Below are positions 1-13,430 of a DNA stretch of 64,000 nucleotides, piece by piece. The position numbers and the translations under genes are program-made. The DNA is from Urechis unicinctus. Its lineage: Eukaryota; Annelida; Polychaeta; Xenopneusta; Urechidae. Position 1 is the first letter of the stretch. Every line of letters starts with the position of its first letter. The notes under the pieces were generated by a model that saw only the letters and a list, made by a program, of their open reading frames with translations, ran no database searches and was not told the DNA's origin. Location: positions 61,056,343 to 61,120,342 of the forward strand of contig CM067356.1 of assembly GCA_034190875.2 (NCBI GenBank), read 5' to 3'.

Positions 1-505
1 TTACGATTATTGTGCTTTTCACCCTCCTATAACAATCTGTCATCGCGTCCAGATGATGCATAACCATTAGAAAAGTCGTTGACCCAAACGGTCTTACTAC
101 CTAAGCTGCACAGTATCAGATATTGTACAATGCGTGTAAGATGACAGTGGGCTTATCTGGACGAAGCACTTGTGATTTAAATAATGCGTGTAATTATCGA
201 TAGAACTAGTGTACGATGATGGCGGCGACATGACGCAGCAAGTTCACCAGCACTAATGAAGTCATGTGGACGACTTGTGCAAAACACCGCATGGGGGGGG
301 GGGCAAATTTATCGTTGCTTGATAAGAAAATATTTTCGGTTGAAAACATAGCTTGGTGCCGCAAGACAGTTATCGTTCGATCAGTGCGGGCAAAGCTGAC
401 ATAACCCTTTTGAATATGTGTACCAACATATGTATGGATATTTACGCGTTATTTACGGACCGGACCAGACGAACCAGGGTTCATTCACACCCATAGCCGT
501 TTTTA
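1..505 (+). repeat. Dispersed repeat segment R1, copy 1 (truncated by window edge)
   Basis: This stretch is an almost base-for-base direct copy of about 10,152-10,662. Both run from the TTACGATTATT start through the CCGGACCAGACGAACCAGG motif to GCCGTTTT, then diverge. The two differ by scattered substitutions and in the length of a G run (about 294-303 here, about 447-459 past 10,000 there). More diverged relatives occur at about 23.97-24.5 and 46.0-46.5 kb (plus), and inverted at about 36.58-36.77 and 51.7-51.85 kb. No coding frame is conserved between copies, so this is a non-coding repeat. Confidence 0.85.
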
Positions 506-1112
506 CGTGGTAGCCGTAATGATCAGCTGCTTATGTGATTGACCCCAGTCGAGTTATTCAATATTCCAGCATAATTCCTGCACACCCCAGAATGAACTGG
601 ACATTTAAGTAAAAATAGATGAGGAAATCTGAGTATATATCGATTATTATGTTTGGCGCTTTTGATTTGTATATCCTAGCTTCACAGACGTGTTCGTGTC
701 AACCTGTGGTGTAAGCTTATATCAGATGATCTTAGCACATAACCCATAAATGACGCCCATTAAAGTAGGCCAACATCCGCAGCCTCTACCATCATACTTG
801 CTAATATACATATTGATTATCAATACTAAAGGGATACACTTAATACATAATTAAATTTTCTTAATTGGTGGTAATAAGTTGTATGTATTAAAAGTATAAC
901 TGCATGAACCGAGCTATCGACTACTTCATCATACATTCCACCTAGCACAACTAAGCCATAATGCATATCCTGTTGCAGTGCAGCATTTCTATTGCATGTT
1001 GCGATGCAATGCAAGCTTAGGAATATTTCATCGGATGGCGCCATGACGAGTACCCATAAGGCAAACAATGAAGTCAACGCAAAGCAGACCATTAAGGCAG
1101 AGGATTAGGTTC
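506..1112. other. Non-coding AT-rich stretch, nothing recognised
   Basis: No gene, RNA structure or clear repeat partner was found here. It contains a short minus-strand open frame (826-1092) with no recognisable domain and no support from any other copy. Confidence 0.5.
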
Positions 1113-1703
1113 TAATAGGCACATGATGAGGATGTCTTAGGCACATGATGAGTATTTCTCAGACACATGATGAGTACCTCTTAGGCACATGATTAGCATC
1201 TCTTAGGCACATAATCAGCATCTCTTAGGCACACGATGAGGATCTCTTAGGCACATGATGAGCATCTCTTAGGCACATGATGAGGATCTCTTAGGCACAT
1301 GATGAGGATCTCTTAGGCACATGATGAGCATCTCTTAGGCACATGATGAGGATCTCCTAGGCAAATAATGAGCATCTCTTAGGAATATGATGAGGATCTC
1401 TTAGGCACATAATGAGCATCTCCTAGGCACATGATGAGGATCTCTTAGGCACATGATGAGCATCTCTTAGGCACATAATGAGCATCTCTTAGGCACATGA
1501 TGATCATCTCTTAGGCACATAATGAGCATCTCTTAGGCACATGATGAGGATCTCTTAGGCACATGATGAGCATCTCTTAGGCACATAATAAGCATCTCTT
1601 AGGCACATGATGATCATCTCTTAGGCACATAATGAGCATCTCTTAGGAACATGATGAGGATCTCTCAGGCACATGTTGAGGATCTCTTAGGTTCATGATG
1701 AGG
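1113..1703 (+). repeat. 22-bp minisatellite, about 27 units
   Basis: The unit reads TTAGGCACATGATGAGNATC plus TC and repeats about 27 times head to tail. Units vary mainly at the base before ATC (AGCATC versus AGGATC) and between ATGATGAG and ATAATGAG. Variant units follow a partly alternating order in the middle, which suggests that two- or three-unit blocks were amplified together. The period of 22 is not a multiple of 3 and stops are frequent, so it is not coding. Confidence 0.95.
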
Positions 1704-2560
1704 TCCTGGAAGGCGAGGATCTTCAAGATACAAGGTGGGGACCAACTACTAGTTCCCAAAGCATAGTCTTCATTCGAATTCGTTTTCTTTGGACGTTCGC
1801 GTTCTCGCAATGCCACATGATATCATTGGCACACTTATATAACTGCACGTATATTCAGGGGTCTACAATCAATCTTCTGCGCCTAATGAACACAATGTGA
1901 CGCTGGTATCATTCTCCATGGAGTGACGTATCACGTAGAACATTTGACTTATGGACAAAGTATCTACACATTTACCCCGGATGGAGCTAAATTAATGTTT
2001 CTGACCTTATGTATTTCAGATCAGCTTTCACGGTGGTTGTCTGCAGTTTGTGCTTCCTTTGCTGACAGCGATCTATATATCCCGTACTTTCTGAAATTCA
2101 AATCAAGCTTTACGTACAACATGATAACTGAGCTTCATTGCTAGTATTAATTTGGTAACTTATATCATTGCAGAGTACCAACTTTTTTAATGACCCAAAA
2201 GGTTCCTATCACATACTACAATCGTATGTGTCATTGTCATTTGAAACACCTACAATTGCACGAGGTCTGTAACATCTAATCGCCGACGGTGCAATAACTG
2301 GATGCAATTAAATTACTGCTGACGCATTATGAGTTGGATATCTCGATTAGATACGCTAGATCAGGTTCCTGTTTGTTTGTTTATTTATTAGTAATATATC
2401 GACAGTTTATATAATAATATATATCGAACAATACGTGATCTGTAAATACATATCGGTTTACCCATTGAACTCGACTTCGTGGGTATCATTGTCAAATATT
2501 TATGTAATCAGTGACGTATTTTATTTCACAACAGAATTGTTATAACTTGTGATGAAATGC
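1704..2560. other. Non-coding AT-rich stretch
   Basis: No supported gene was found. A 73-codon plus-strand frame (1923-2144) has no recognisable motif. No repeat partner could be confirmed by eye. Confidence 0.5.
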
Positions 2561-2569
2561 ATCTTGTTG

Positions 2570-4015
2570 AGCTCGGTGATGGCGTGAGTTCCATAAGCGA
2601 CATTGGCTGTCATCCAACTGTCGTTGGTAGTTGACAAGTAAAATGTCAGATTAGGCGCGCATTGAGGCAGGATAGATTTTTGCATCAACGACTAACCTGA
2701 TCTTGGACGATGGATTGAAGGAACCGACGAGAACAACATACAGCGAACACGAGAAAGCACTCAGCGCTATAGGCGAGGAAACGCCATAGCCTGATAGCTG
2801 AGCTGGAGAAATACAACGGCAAGGATTAACTTGCGTTTGATTTGTAGTTTGGTAACATCGCAGTATTCAGTGTTATATTATTATTTTCCTATAGAAACAC
2901 CACTCTATCACAAGCGCATATAGTGATCATCCACGTTTTATACACATCATTTTTAAGATCTATCATCATAAGTAGATCAACTGCGTCTCTGATCAACGCC
3001 AATTAAGCACGGACATTGCGCAGGAGTTTTCATTCACACATATATTCACAATGATTATGTTGCCTTTACAAGTAGACTAAGTCATCACCGGCAAGTTAGA
3101 AGGCTTCTGAATTCGTACAACGGTGACTTATATGACAAGGTGACTTAGCAGTCCGGCTTTGGTATAAACAGGCGAATAAACAGGTGACAAACAGGTGACA
3201 AACAGGTGACAAACGGGGGACAAACAGTGGACAAACAGCGGATAAACAGGCGACAAATAGGGAACAAACAGGCGAAAAATAGGGAACAAATAGGGGACAA
3301 ACATTGGACAAGCAAGGGACATACAGGGGTTAAATAGGGAACAAATAGGGGACAAATAATGGAAAACCATAGGACAAACAGGGGACAAATGTTGGACAAA
3401 CAGGCGACAAATAGGCGACAAATAGGAAACAAACTGGTGACAAATAGGGAACAAACATGCGACAAACAGGGAACAAATAGGGGACAAACATGTGAAGAAT
3501 ATTGCTGCCAAAATGAGCATTTATCGCATATGTCAAACAGACAATCTCATGCGTAAAATTGAACTGCCAGTAAAGTGCCAATAATTGATTATTATCATAA
3601 ATTGATAAGGAGTATCTGCTAGTTCACACACAGAACGATACACTGTTAAGTTTTCGGCAGCTCACTGTAAAACATTGTGATGCCCAGCAGGGTGTACGCC
3701 TGCAACAACCGATTTCGTCAAGTTATGATAATTTATCATCAACTTATCTCATGAGCAGTTTTCCACCGCACTATCTGCATGATTCACCGCATGTTTATCA
3801 CCCACAAATCGATCCTTACTTAATGCGCTGCAGAATGTTTGAACGTCTCCCACATGGAGCAGAAGAAATCACTTGCTGCAATGGACGTTGGAAAAGCGCA
3901 GATTGACAATAACGGCGTAGTATTGTCGATATCGTGTCATATTCGCCACCTTACTTTGAACACAAATAGGATGCGATCTGATTCAACATGGTGACGTTGG
4001 TAAAACAGTCAGGTG
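2570..4015 (+). repeat. Second-family repeat block, copy near 2.6-4.0 kb
   Basis: This block is collinear with about 17,480-18,800. Matching landmarks in the same order are GCGCATTGAG, the AACACGAGAAA(G/A)CACTC core, TGCCAGTAAAG(T/C)GCCAAT, CACTGTAAAACAT, and the AACACAAATAG(G/A)ATGC..CTGATTCAACATGGTGA stretch. Identity is roughly 65-75% by eye, so the duplication is old. The 11-bp minisatellite at 3.17-3.50 kb lies inside this copy only; the other copy carries an AT tract nearby. Shorter inverted relatives lie at 32.04-32.23 and 61.38-61.57 kb. Confidence 0.7.
3170..3500 (+). repeat. 11-bp minisatellite, about 30 units
   Basis: The unit is A-GGGGACAAAC/T (variants AGGCGACAAAT, AGGGAACAAAC, AGGTGACAAAC), repeated about 30 times. 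Because 11 is not divisible by 3, every reading frame cycles through the same 33-base, 11-codon pattern, and three minus-strand frames stay open through it. Their Pro/Cys/Leu/Phe/Val-rich translation is a by-product of the repeat, not evidence of a protein. Confidence 0.95.
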
Positions 4016-5740
4016 CTAACGACATAGGCGTCTTCAGAACACATTCATACAGTTAAGTCGTTTTATAATACTTAAACCTGCGGTATATTTCTTACAGGTT
4101 AGTAGATCACTTGGGATGGTTTTCTTCCAACAATTGTATCATCTGGCGATGTGGCTACTGTAATGGCCTCCGAGTTAGTCGCTATAATTATTCTATGTTA
4201 CATATAAAAGAGGGATTATTGCCACTAGCATGGTCGAGTTATGTATTTCATGCATGACTGCATCTTTATACCGATGCATTCTCATGAAGCTGAAGCGGGC
4301 TGACTTCAAGGCTGGGCTGTTAAAAGCAATCATGCGTCTGATATTTATGCTGGTGGCGCTCATGGGAACAATTATCCATTATCAATTCATGCTGCATAGA
4401 GCCAGGGCGATGTCGGTATGAGTCTCTAAGGAACGGATTTTAATGTTGTTAATTTCATCACCAGATAAACTGCTAGCAGATAGCAACATAAATCGGGGTA
4501 AGCACTGTCCAGTTGGGAGCCATGTGAAAACTTAATGTGGCCTACGCAGTTTCTTGGATAATGTGTTTCATGCTTATCCTCAAGTCAGAATGTCTAACCA
4601 TGCTAATTATCCCTGATTGCAGATAATCCGTTGATATGCTGCCCATTTGTGGCGTTAACAATGCAGATTACATCTTTGTTACATCTCTTTTATCTTATAA
4701 TCGCTTGAAATGTCCTGGTGTGGATGGCTAACAATGCCTGCTACGTGCCATATAAAGTTACGTAACAACACGCATTTGGAACTTTACCAAAGCCGCATAT
4801 GTATCTACCATTACCGATGTCCTAGTCAAGAATGTTGCTGAATGCTTCGCAGTTTCCATCAGCAGCAACAATAGATGCGATCCATGTGGCCTCGGTGGTT
4901 GAGTATCAACCTACATTCAAATACATGCAATAAGCCTTCAGGGAATCTCTGGTTTATTCAGTGCCATGCGCTTCCTCACAAGCGTAGAGCATCATATCAT
5001 GAAATGCTTTAAAACAGCAACTCCCGTGGGGAATAATGAATTTACTGATATGAATATGATAGTAACGTTTCTAGACTGACGTCGTCCTCTACATCAAAAG
5101 TTGCTGTTGCTAGAAATAATCAATATTAACTTAAACTTACCGAATCAATATTTTCCGTTGCAATGCCTGCGCTTCTCTGCCCGAATGCCATTAGTATCGT
5201 CAGTAAAACGGATGTAATGTTTTGCATAGCCTCCTACGTGAAACACGAACTGCACTTGCAGCATTGATCGTTGGAAGAGGCAAATTGGGAGAAAGCACTG
5301 CTGGACACAGAGAGGCTTGCAATTGCGATATCGTAATAACATATAAAATATCTTACAATATATGTGCGATCGGTACAAATATGATGTGATTTGATTAAAT
5401 ACGGTGTTGTTACTAAAACATGACGAGGCACTGACCTACTGCGTTTTCTAAACAGAGAGCCTTTTGTTATAATTTAAGACCGCTTTAGGCGTATTGTTTA
5501 CTCATGCTTCAATTGGGACGTCCGATACACCATCATCACACACGCATCGCTGTCTTGCACCAGGCAGCAGTCAATTTCCCAAAGCCGACAAATATTGATG
5601 CTGAAGTCGCCGATGGAATCAATCGTTCATTATCTATTCATGCGGAGTACATCAAGTGAGATATATGTATTAGTCTGCCATGAACGGCCTCCAATAACCA
5701 GAGGTAAAAGATGACAGTGCAATGTAAATTGAGGGAAAAT
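4016..5740. other. Non-coding stretch with one short repeat core
   Basis: No supported gene was found. At about 5,235-5,450 there is a further diverged copy of the second-family core (CCTACGTGAAACACGAACTG, then CGATATCGT and a TTGATT/AATACGGTG stretch), matching about 18,870-19,030. The rest shows no feature that I can support. Confidence 0.45.
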
Positions 5741-8690
5741 TATGGTCTAAAGTAATGGAAAGAAGGTAAGCCATGCAAGATAACATTACATAGGCGAAGA
5801 CACAATACACATTCAGCTAGTGGTTTAAAATAAAGGAAAATGCGGTCCTTGTTTAATCTTTGTTTGAGCATTCAACCCCTACGTTCTTGTCTATTACAAA
5901 CTGTCGTCTGCCTTTTCATAATGTGCCCTACTTAGTGAACGTAAGTTAAGCAATGAAAACACGAATTCTTTTATTGTGTTTTCATTATGTATCCACTATC
6001 ATAAACAATTCCTACCGTTTTGAAATAATGGCACATATAGTTCCCGTAGCGAGTTTATTCAGCAAATAAAAAACCAATAATGCGGGACAAACATAACATT
6101 CGCGTAAATGGATTGTACCTTCCATCAAACAGCCAGACAACTTAGAACGTACAAGGGTATTGCAATATAGCCATCAACCAATCGACGCATAGCAAGAGTA
6201 ATGACCTAGTGATGACGAAAGAGCACTGTCTTATACTTAACATGGTACAATAATCGTGATGGTTCGGATACGTACAACACGATAATGACCAAACAAATCA
6301 TAATGAGCCCTAACGTTTGTAGTTACTGCCTGTGCAATAATTAACTTCTATTCCAGATGATTTATTTAAGGTGAGCTGCGCCATATACAGGTAGAACCAC
6401 CCCCCGATAATCGACAATGAATTAATCGACATGCAACTGTGTGGGATTTCATATGATAAAATGCAACATAAACGCATCCATATATATAGCATCTGGATTG
6501 GAGTAATGTTTTATTGGTTGCAGAGAAGCGCATAATATCTAAGCGCATATTATGTTATGAAAGCCTACAAGCTCTCAAAACGATATTCAGATTCAATCAA
6601 CTTGAACGATGATCGACGGTGTTGATGTCGAGCCAACGTGAATTTCATGGTTAATAGCCTCGGATAATGAGCACTGTCAGCATCCCAGGCTAATCCCCCA
6701 ATGACAAAGAAAGAGGTACAATACTCCTTAAATCCCATGTGCAATAATTTTTTTTTCATGTTGAAAAGTTCCATTATAGTGTGTATTCCGAATCACCAGT
6801 TACATCAATAACGATTCAATATCACAATTGCACACATTAACCATGTGACCAGGCTTTGTCATCAATAACTTTATTAAGATCAGTGACATGCATACAAACA
6901 TATACTCAGAGCACTTTTAATGCATGGCATTTTCAATCATACTTTTTTCAATCGTATTTTCCGGTTAGACTCATCCCAAAATCTCGAAATTGCCCTATAT
7001 GCACAATTTTCTATTTGTACGGGAAAATATTGCAATGAAAAATCAATTCCTTCCACGACCGCAATATTCTTCACCCATACACTCAGATCGGGAAGTCGCT
7101 ATCATCCACTATCTTACTTCATCTTGCGGCTTTAGTAATTTGCTCGCATTACTGTTACTCTGCAGTGCTTGTTTATTATTTGTTGATATTGAGCAAAGCA
7201 TTTGTGCTTGCTGCAGTAGCTTGTGTCATGTATCAATTAAGCTTGCGAGTATTCTTCGGCTAAATGATTGGGTGCGTTTGAAATGTAAAACGGTCACCCA
7301 GTTAACATAAGGCATACAAACGTGCGACGTATGGCAGTTTACCGTCCTGCACAAATAGCTTATATGTGGCATGTGCAACAACACATAGTTGTGATAATAC
7401 GTCACAATATGATTGTTTTGTTTTTCACTATCCTCTAATAATCTGTCATTGAGACAAAATGCTGCTGAACAAGTAACAAAGTCGTTAACACAAACAGTCA
7501 TGCCACCAAAGATGCATAAGATTAGATATTGTATATTTAATGTATTGTCCGCGTCTGTCACGATTAAGAGGCCTCATATTCAGTTCGGTTGTATAAAATC
7601 AATAATCCTACCCTTTGAAGTTCATGTGTGTGAAATCATTGCGGATAGAGCACAGCATACTCGGGGCTGGCTTAAACCATGTTGACCGCCAAGCCAGTAA
7701 CATTCCTGTGAATTACACAATCTAATTTCAAATTGTTATTTATTCAAATAACAAGACATGAAACTCAATTTTGTGTATTACATAGGAAATTAAACATATA
7801 CTTATGTGTTTTAAAAACAATAACCGGCCATATTGCCAGAACAACTATAATCCTTTGTCGATAAACATAGAAACCCATACATGTTTTAATAGTACCAAGT
7901 GCAGCAATAGATAGGATTACGGTTAAAGCCATTGGCTTCATTCATGTTCAAGCGTTGTCTTCAATAGAGTCAATTAAATTAATCACCGAATACGCACAGT
8001 ACATAGCTATTCTTGTCTTGTATTGTACCTGTGGACTATATAACTGATCCAGCATTTCAAAGTGGGTATTCAACTACATTCGTTCTATAGAACAATATCT
8101 GTATACAACTTTGTGTTACATCTGTGCGACCTCGTTTCTGCGACCTTATTTCATTTGTGGGCTACGTTTCCTCGGCGACATAGTATTTGATGGATCTAAT
8201 TAACCATTGATCTGAATCACATCGAAGCAATTATAAAGTACATGTCATTTGTACATATATCAGAATAGCTTGTTAACTTTATTTCGGATCGTACGAATTC
8301 AGCTTTGATAATCGAGGTGCACACTAATAGGTTGACCAGTATATCTACTCATAACCATACAGACTGCATGAGATCAATGACATGCGTACGTACATGTTTG
8401 CAGCTACATTATTTTTAGAGTAATTTGCATAAAGTAGCATAACAAAAGCTGGAATTTGCTCATTGTGTACTCTTATATGGTCGAACAAATAGTCCAATAT
8501 AAGATCATTGCAATCCATAATTCGGTCCATGGCCGCAATATACTTCATCCATATGGCCTGGATAAAGCTATCATCATCAACCATCTTATCATATCATGCG
8601 GCTGAAGTAATTTGCTTGCATCAATTTTGCCCCACATAGCTTAACCTTTGCTGTATCTATCCTCATAAACTAAATTGATCGATTTGTATT
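5740..8690 (+). repeat. Dispersed repeat block S2, diverged copy
   Basis: Landmarks matching 22.44-23.80 and 44.7-45.8 kb in order are AAGCCATG(C/T)AAG..AACATTACATA, ACACAATACACATTCAGCT, the ATATTCAGATTCAATCAACTTGAA stretch at about 6,585, and CTAATCCCCCAA(T/G)GACAAAG at about 6,690. The CATGCGGCTGAAGTAATT-like sequence occurs twice in this copy (about 7.12 and 8.60 kb), so part of the block is itself duplicated here. No frame is conserved, and the block is non-coding. Confidence 0.7.
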
Positions 8691-8879
8691 TTCTGTTTTG
8701 CAATTAACAACTATATTACGCTCGAAACTCTCTTAAAATGGATAACTAAGCGTTCCAATGAAGTATTGTTACGAATTAGCTCAATCCATGACCTATCCTT
8801 TCACAAAACCATGTATATCATTCGCGAAGAGAGACGAATCTTTATTCTGATTAAAGAATTAATTTGATACTGTTTTTAA

Positions 8880-9073
8880 GATAAAGTTACGTATGGGAAC
8901 ATTGATGGCCGTCGAGGTGTGGCGCATCAAAGTGATTAAATGATTTCCAACCATCTTTAGTACTTCGCACCACACGAATTGGTATCATGACTTTATTCTC
9001 TGTGCGTGACTGAAGTTATGCTGAATGTCCACGTGGAACTGGATGGAAAAGCTATCCCCGGAGACTTACGTTC
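8880..9073 (-). repeat. Inverted copy of the segment that follows the LINE relic
   Basis: Read on the minus strand, this matches about 38.70-38.93 kb, sharing the GC(C/A)CACCTCGACGG(C/G)CATCAA stretch. As at 38 kb, it lies immediately downstream of a reverse transcriptase relic. The LINE fragment and its downstream flank therefore moved or were duplicated as one unit. Confidence 0.55.
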
Positions 9074-9478
9074 TCAGGACTGCGGAACTGAACAAAACAA
9101 ATTAACACGGATATCATCAAATCCTATGAACATTTTGTAAACGTACATGAGATCCCCATAGACACGTCGGGTTGAAAGGATTGTCAGCCCTAACAAGTGC
9201 AATCTTTGTTCGTAACTAATATCAGACATATCGTTGACGAGCTTTGTAGCTCGCCTCTGAACTCTCCCTCACATCTCTATGACACGTTGTAGGTATGGTA
9301 ACCACGCCTGGCTGGTGTATAAATGAAGACCGACAAGTGCCTTGTAACGTTTGTTGTGCGAAGTGAACGTTCGTCCGGTCATTCCAAGACTGCTCTTTGT
9401 CCTAACGGCTTCTGCTCTGATTTGTTTGATAGATTTTAATGATTGATCAATTATGACATCTGAATGCCGTTCCTCTCT
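9074..9478 (-). pseudogene. CR1/L2-like non-LTR retrotransposon reverse transcriptase fragment
   Basis: One minus-strand frame of about 130 codons reads through with a single internal stop (TGA, just before GRVQRRATKLV). It carries the C-terminal landmarks of CR1/L2/Jockey-type reverse transcriptases in order: VIIDQSLKSIKQ, EAVRTKSSLGMTGRTFT, a degenerate ALVGLHLYTSQAWLP in place of the usual LVRPHLEY..WSP, then VQRRATKLV, YEQRLHLLGL and RRVYGDLMYVYKMF. In these elements this region forms the end of the palm and the thumb/connection that copy RNA into DNA at the target. The endonuclease, catalytic core and tail are absent. It is the best-preserved RT piece in the window. Its flank matches 38.7-38.9 kb in inverted orientation. 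Confidence 0.9.
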
Positions 9479-9699
9479 ATATAGTACTTAACATTTTACA
9501 TGTTAAAAAGCATTTTCCAATCATTTCCCCATTCTAATGCGCTATGTAAGCTATGATAGAAGTTGTGAGGCTGGTTTGAGGTCCTCACTCTAGCTAGATT
9601 GGTTGTCATGCGTGCTGAGCCGAGCAATGTTAGATTAATAGCACTCAAGCCTAGTGCATAAGCTTCAGTGATTGACTTTCGCAGATGGACCGGCGGCGG

Positions 9700-11520
9700 C
9701 ATAGAAATACGATTACCATAGACTCGGACGGCTGCTGAACATCTTTGTTATCCTGGTTTAGGCGAGGATCCTTAGTCTGACAATAGGGGTCTGATTACTT
9801 CTAGTATGAAACGGATATATCATATATAGGGATCAATTTAAATCGAAACTTCATGAATATTTGATAATTACGAGATAGAAGTATCGTCTATTCCAATGCG
9901 CATATTAGTGAATGGCAATGATGTTGCACACCCACATCTCTTATGTGGTTGTTATAAGCATGTATGCGTGCTTTAGAAGCTTGTATCAGTTACGTTTGGC
10001 CTGTCATCTTTGGTTTAATGATTGAGTGCATTTGAAATGATATACGGCCATCCAGTGGACATGGGGCTTACAAACGTGCGATTTATGACAGTTAATTGAT
10101 TTGCACAAATAGCTCATATGTGACATGAGCTCGAACATATATGGTCTCACATTACGATTATTTTGCTTTTCACCCTCCTATAACAATCTGTCATCGCGTC
10201 CAGATGCTGCATAACCATTAGAGAAGTCGTTGACCCAAACGGTCTTACTACCAAAGCTGCACAGTATCAGATATTGTATAATGCATGAAAGATGACAGTG
10301 GGCTTATCTGGACGAAGCACTTGTGATTTAAATAATGCGTGTAATTATCGATAGAACTAGTGTACGATGATGGCGGCGACATGACGCAGCAAGTTCACCA
10401 GCACTAATGAAGTCATGTAGACGACTTGTGCAAAACACCGCATAGGAGGGGGGGGGGGCAAATTTATCGTTGCTTGATAAGAAAATATGTTCTGTTGAAA
10501 ACATCGCTTGGTGCCACAAGACAGTTATCGTTCGATCAGTGCGGGCAAAGCTGAAATGACCCTTTTGAATATGTGTACCAACATATGTATGGATATTTAC
10601 GCATTACTTGCGGACCGGACCAGACGAACCAGGGTTCATTCACACCCATAGCCGTTTTGATGCTGCACACATTATGATGTAGACGCTGCTGATTCTACAA
10701 GCATGACGTATGTCATGGTATATCGCCATTTCTTGTCTGGTACTACATAACAATATTCATTTACATCATGGCATCCAATATTTTGCCATATGTGATTGGT
10801 CTATGTGCGGTAGGAAGGATATCGTTCTGCAATTGTTCTGAAAGTTCGTCCTCTACTTCATTTGAGACCCCACATACTGCACCTCTTGTTGGATATGGTA
10901 CCTTGTATTTCCTTAATGTTTAAGATGCAGATCGGATTTAATGCAGCGTATTTAAATATCGAACACATATAATGTGTAAAACTGGTGTTACATATAATCG
11001 ACGAAATCATAGTAAATGTTGACGGAATGTATTGACGCTGAATAAAATTCACGACTAACCAAAAGCCAACGAGTCAAGCAAATCTCCGAAGCTGTTTGAT
11101 ATTTATCCTTCACGAACGGATACTTCACATGATTCGCTGATCCCATGACAGTAGTGGTTATTATCATATGTTAACGCAAACGTTATCAACTAGAATAAGC
11201 ATTGAGACTAAGAACCAAATTATCGCCACGGTTGGACGTTGCTAAAGGCTTCCCACTTATGGTGGCCTTGACGGATGCAGAAAGTTTCATTATCTTTCAA
11301 CGTATACTGAATTGTATTAGCGCCCGCGTCAGTCACAGTTAGGTGGCTTCATAATGAACTCGGTAATAGAAAGCCAATGATCCTAATCTTTCAAGTTTTA
11401 TGTATGAGAAATCATATATCCCTGTGTAAACGCACAACCCACAGTTAATTATAACCGAGTTTCCAGTAAACTTATGATACCCATATATGTTTTAATCGTA
11501 CCAAGTGCAGCAACAAATAT
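9700..11520 (+). repeat. Repeat segment R1, extended copy
   Basis: It starts near the CAATAGGGGTCTGATTACTT landmark (about 9,783), also found at 23,923 and 45,943, and inverted at 28,280, 37,232 and 52,037. It runs through the near-identical copy of positions 1-505 (10,152-10,662). It continues with GTGCGGTAGGAAGG and later sequence that matches 24.25-24.5 and 46.3-46.5 kb at lower identity. Non-coding. Confidence 0.75.
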
Positions 11521-13430
11521 CATGTTTAAGCATTGTCTACGATTATTTCATTTATCAGCTACATTGCCCGGAAGACCTCGTATTTTATGTATCCGGTTAA
11601 CCTAAGATCTTAGTCGCATGTGTCACTCCTAAATGTGGATTGTAGTTATGGAACCAACAATTACCACAGCTGATTTGAATCTTTGAGAGGCAGATTAACA
11701 TGTATGCGGAATTATTCCTAGAACATACCTTTTGAATAGTAAAGTTATTAACTGTTTACAATAGTTTGTTAATATGTCAAGCGACCTTGCTGGGGTAATA
11801 TAATAAAGAGTGTTTAATATTCTAAGATGCATGGGAGAAGCCAATACTGGTAATGGAGCTTTTTGCATTGGATATGTGCTTCTTAAACACACGGAAATTG
11901 GTTGGCGTACCCCACCGGTATTCCGAATCGTAAGACGTATGTGAATAGTTCTCCTAAAATGCATTTAAATATCACCCTTTGTCGCTTAACATAAAGCAAC
12001 TTTACGCTCTCTCTTGGGCTGAGGAATCTTTCCGGTGATCAATCTTTATTATGGTCAAATGCTTTTTTCATTTGTTCTTGCGAAGACTTCAACTATAGTT
12101 ACCACATTGCGAGGCGTTGATTAAGTCTATAATTGTAGTAATTGAGGGCATATTTGGCACGATTATGCAGCATAGCGCGACCGTTGATTACGGAATCCTT
12201 TGATCCGAGCCGTAACCCACTCTTATCTCCGCCTCTCTCTTACCCTAATACCCTCGCCGACCCCAATATATTACCCACAAGGACCATTCCCTCGTTCCCG
12301 TAATATCCGCCATGAAATAAGTTCTCAAAAGACTTACAGCATTCCAGTTTTCTATGCATATCAATGCTTCCTTTTGCAGATCAGATGATATTTTATTCTA
12401 TCAAAAGCACAGTGTATTTGTTAAGACATTAAATCAAGCATTACAATTGTTTTTATTTACTAATAGCATAGCACCGTTACTATGTATTGTTTATGAATCC
12501 CCATTTAAGGTTAACCCATTAATGTATATTTATTTGTGATGCTGGATAAGATGAATCGATCATGCTTATGGCCTCAAACTATTGATGATCCAATTATAAT
12601 GGCAGGTTGCGTGAAAATGAAAGAAGTGGCAAATGCAAATTTCACAAAACAGGTCATCTGCTTTCTATAATCTAAAAAAAGTTTATGTTTGAAATGAATA
12701 ATTCGTAACACATATGGAAATTACCGTTTCCCCACACAAGAAGAACAAATAGCAACTGTTGACTCAGACGATTATGCTTGTGTCGACATCAATATCAGTA
12801 CCATCAACAATAAAATACCGACAAATGCCGTATTGCATTGCTAAAAGAAACACAATCTCCTGGTTACGGTACGTTGTCTATATATAGAATAGTTTACCCA
12901 TTTTGTAATTAAGATAATTAATTTCACTTTGCGCGACGATATTTGTCTGCTTTTAGTACACAATTATCTTTAATATGAAGCAACAATCCCACTGTTTAAA
13001 CTTTTACGACTTTGTACTCCATGACTGATCCGATGAATTGTGTATGTTTAGCGTTACTCGTCGCCTTATATCACGTCAATTAATATGATTTGTGTTATAT
13101 TATCAATGGTTACGCAAAAGCTTTGTTCATTGTACATTACTGTCTTAGTGAACGTACGGTACAGACTAATGAACAGGTGAGCACAATTTCAAGCGAACAG
13201 GATTGAGTATTTGTTCTGGTATGTGAGAATGTAAGAATTAATGCCATACGCTGCTGATAGAATTGCTTGTAATAAAGTAACAGTTACACAATGTGTCAAT
13301 AAAGTAATGAGAAGAGTGGCGACAGTTAGAAAAGACAAGCGCCAGCCTACTCTGTCTAGTTTTGGGGTATTATGTCTGATTCAAAAGAAAATAACAATCG
13401 ACAATATTCGCCAATAATTAGCAGTTCACT
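11520..13430. other. Non-coding stretch, nothing recognised
   Basis: Short frames exist (11,695-11,964 minus; 12,200-12,388 and 12,354-12,539 plus), but none shows a domain, biased composition or conservation in another copy. No clear repeat partner was found by eye. Confidence 0.45.

Noticed and set aside
294-304. Poly-G runs at 294-304, about 10,447-10,459 and poly-C at about 52,351 as G4 or regulatory sites
   Set aside because: Single homopolymer runs in repeat copies, best treated as slippage-prone tracts. Lengths may also be sequencing error.
1113-1703. Regular repeats considered as a CRISPR-like array
   Set aside because: Units are 22 bp head to tail with no unique spacers, in a eukaryotic sequence. 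It is a minisatellite.
3096-3581. Pro/Cys/Leu/Phe-rich minus-strand 'protein' with 11-residue repeats
   Set aside because: The 11-bp DNA repeat fully explains it, since the same peptide period appears in several frames. No start context, splice sites or conservation support it.
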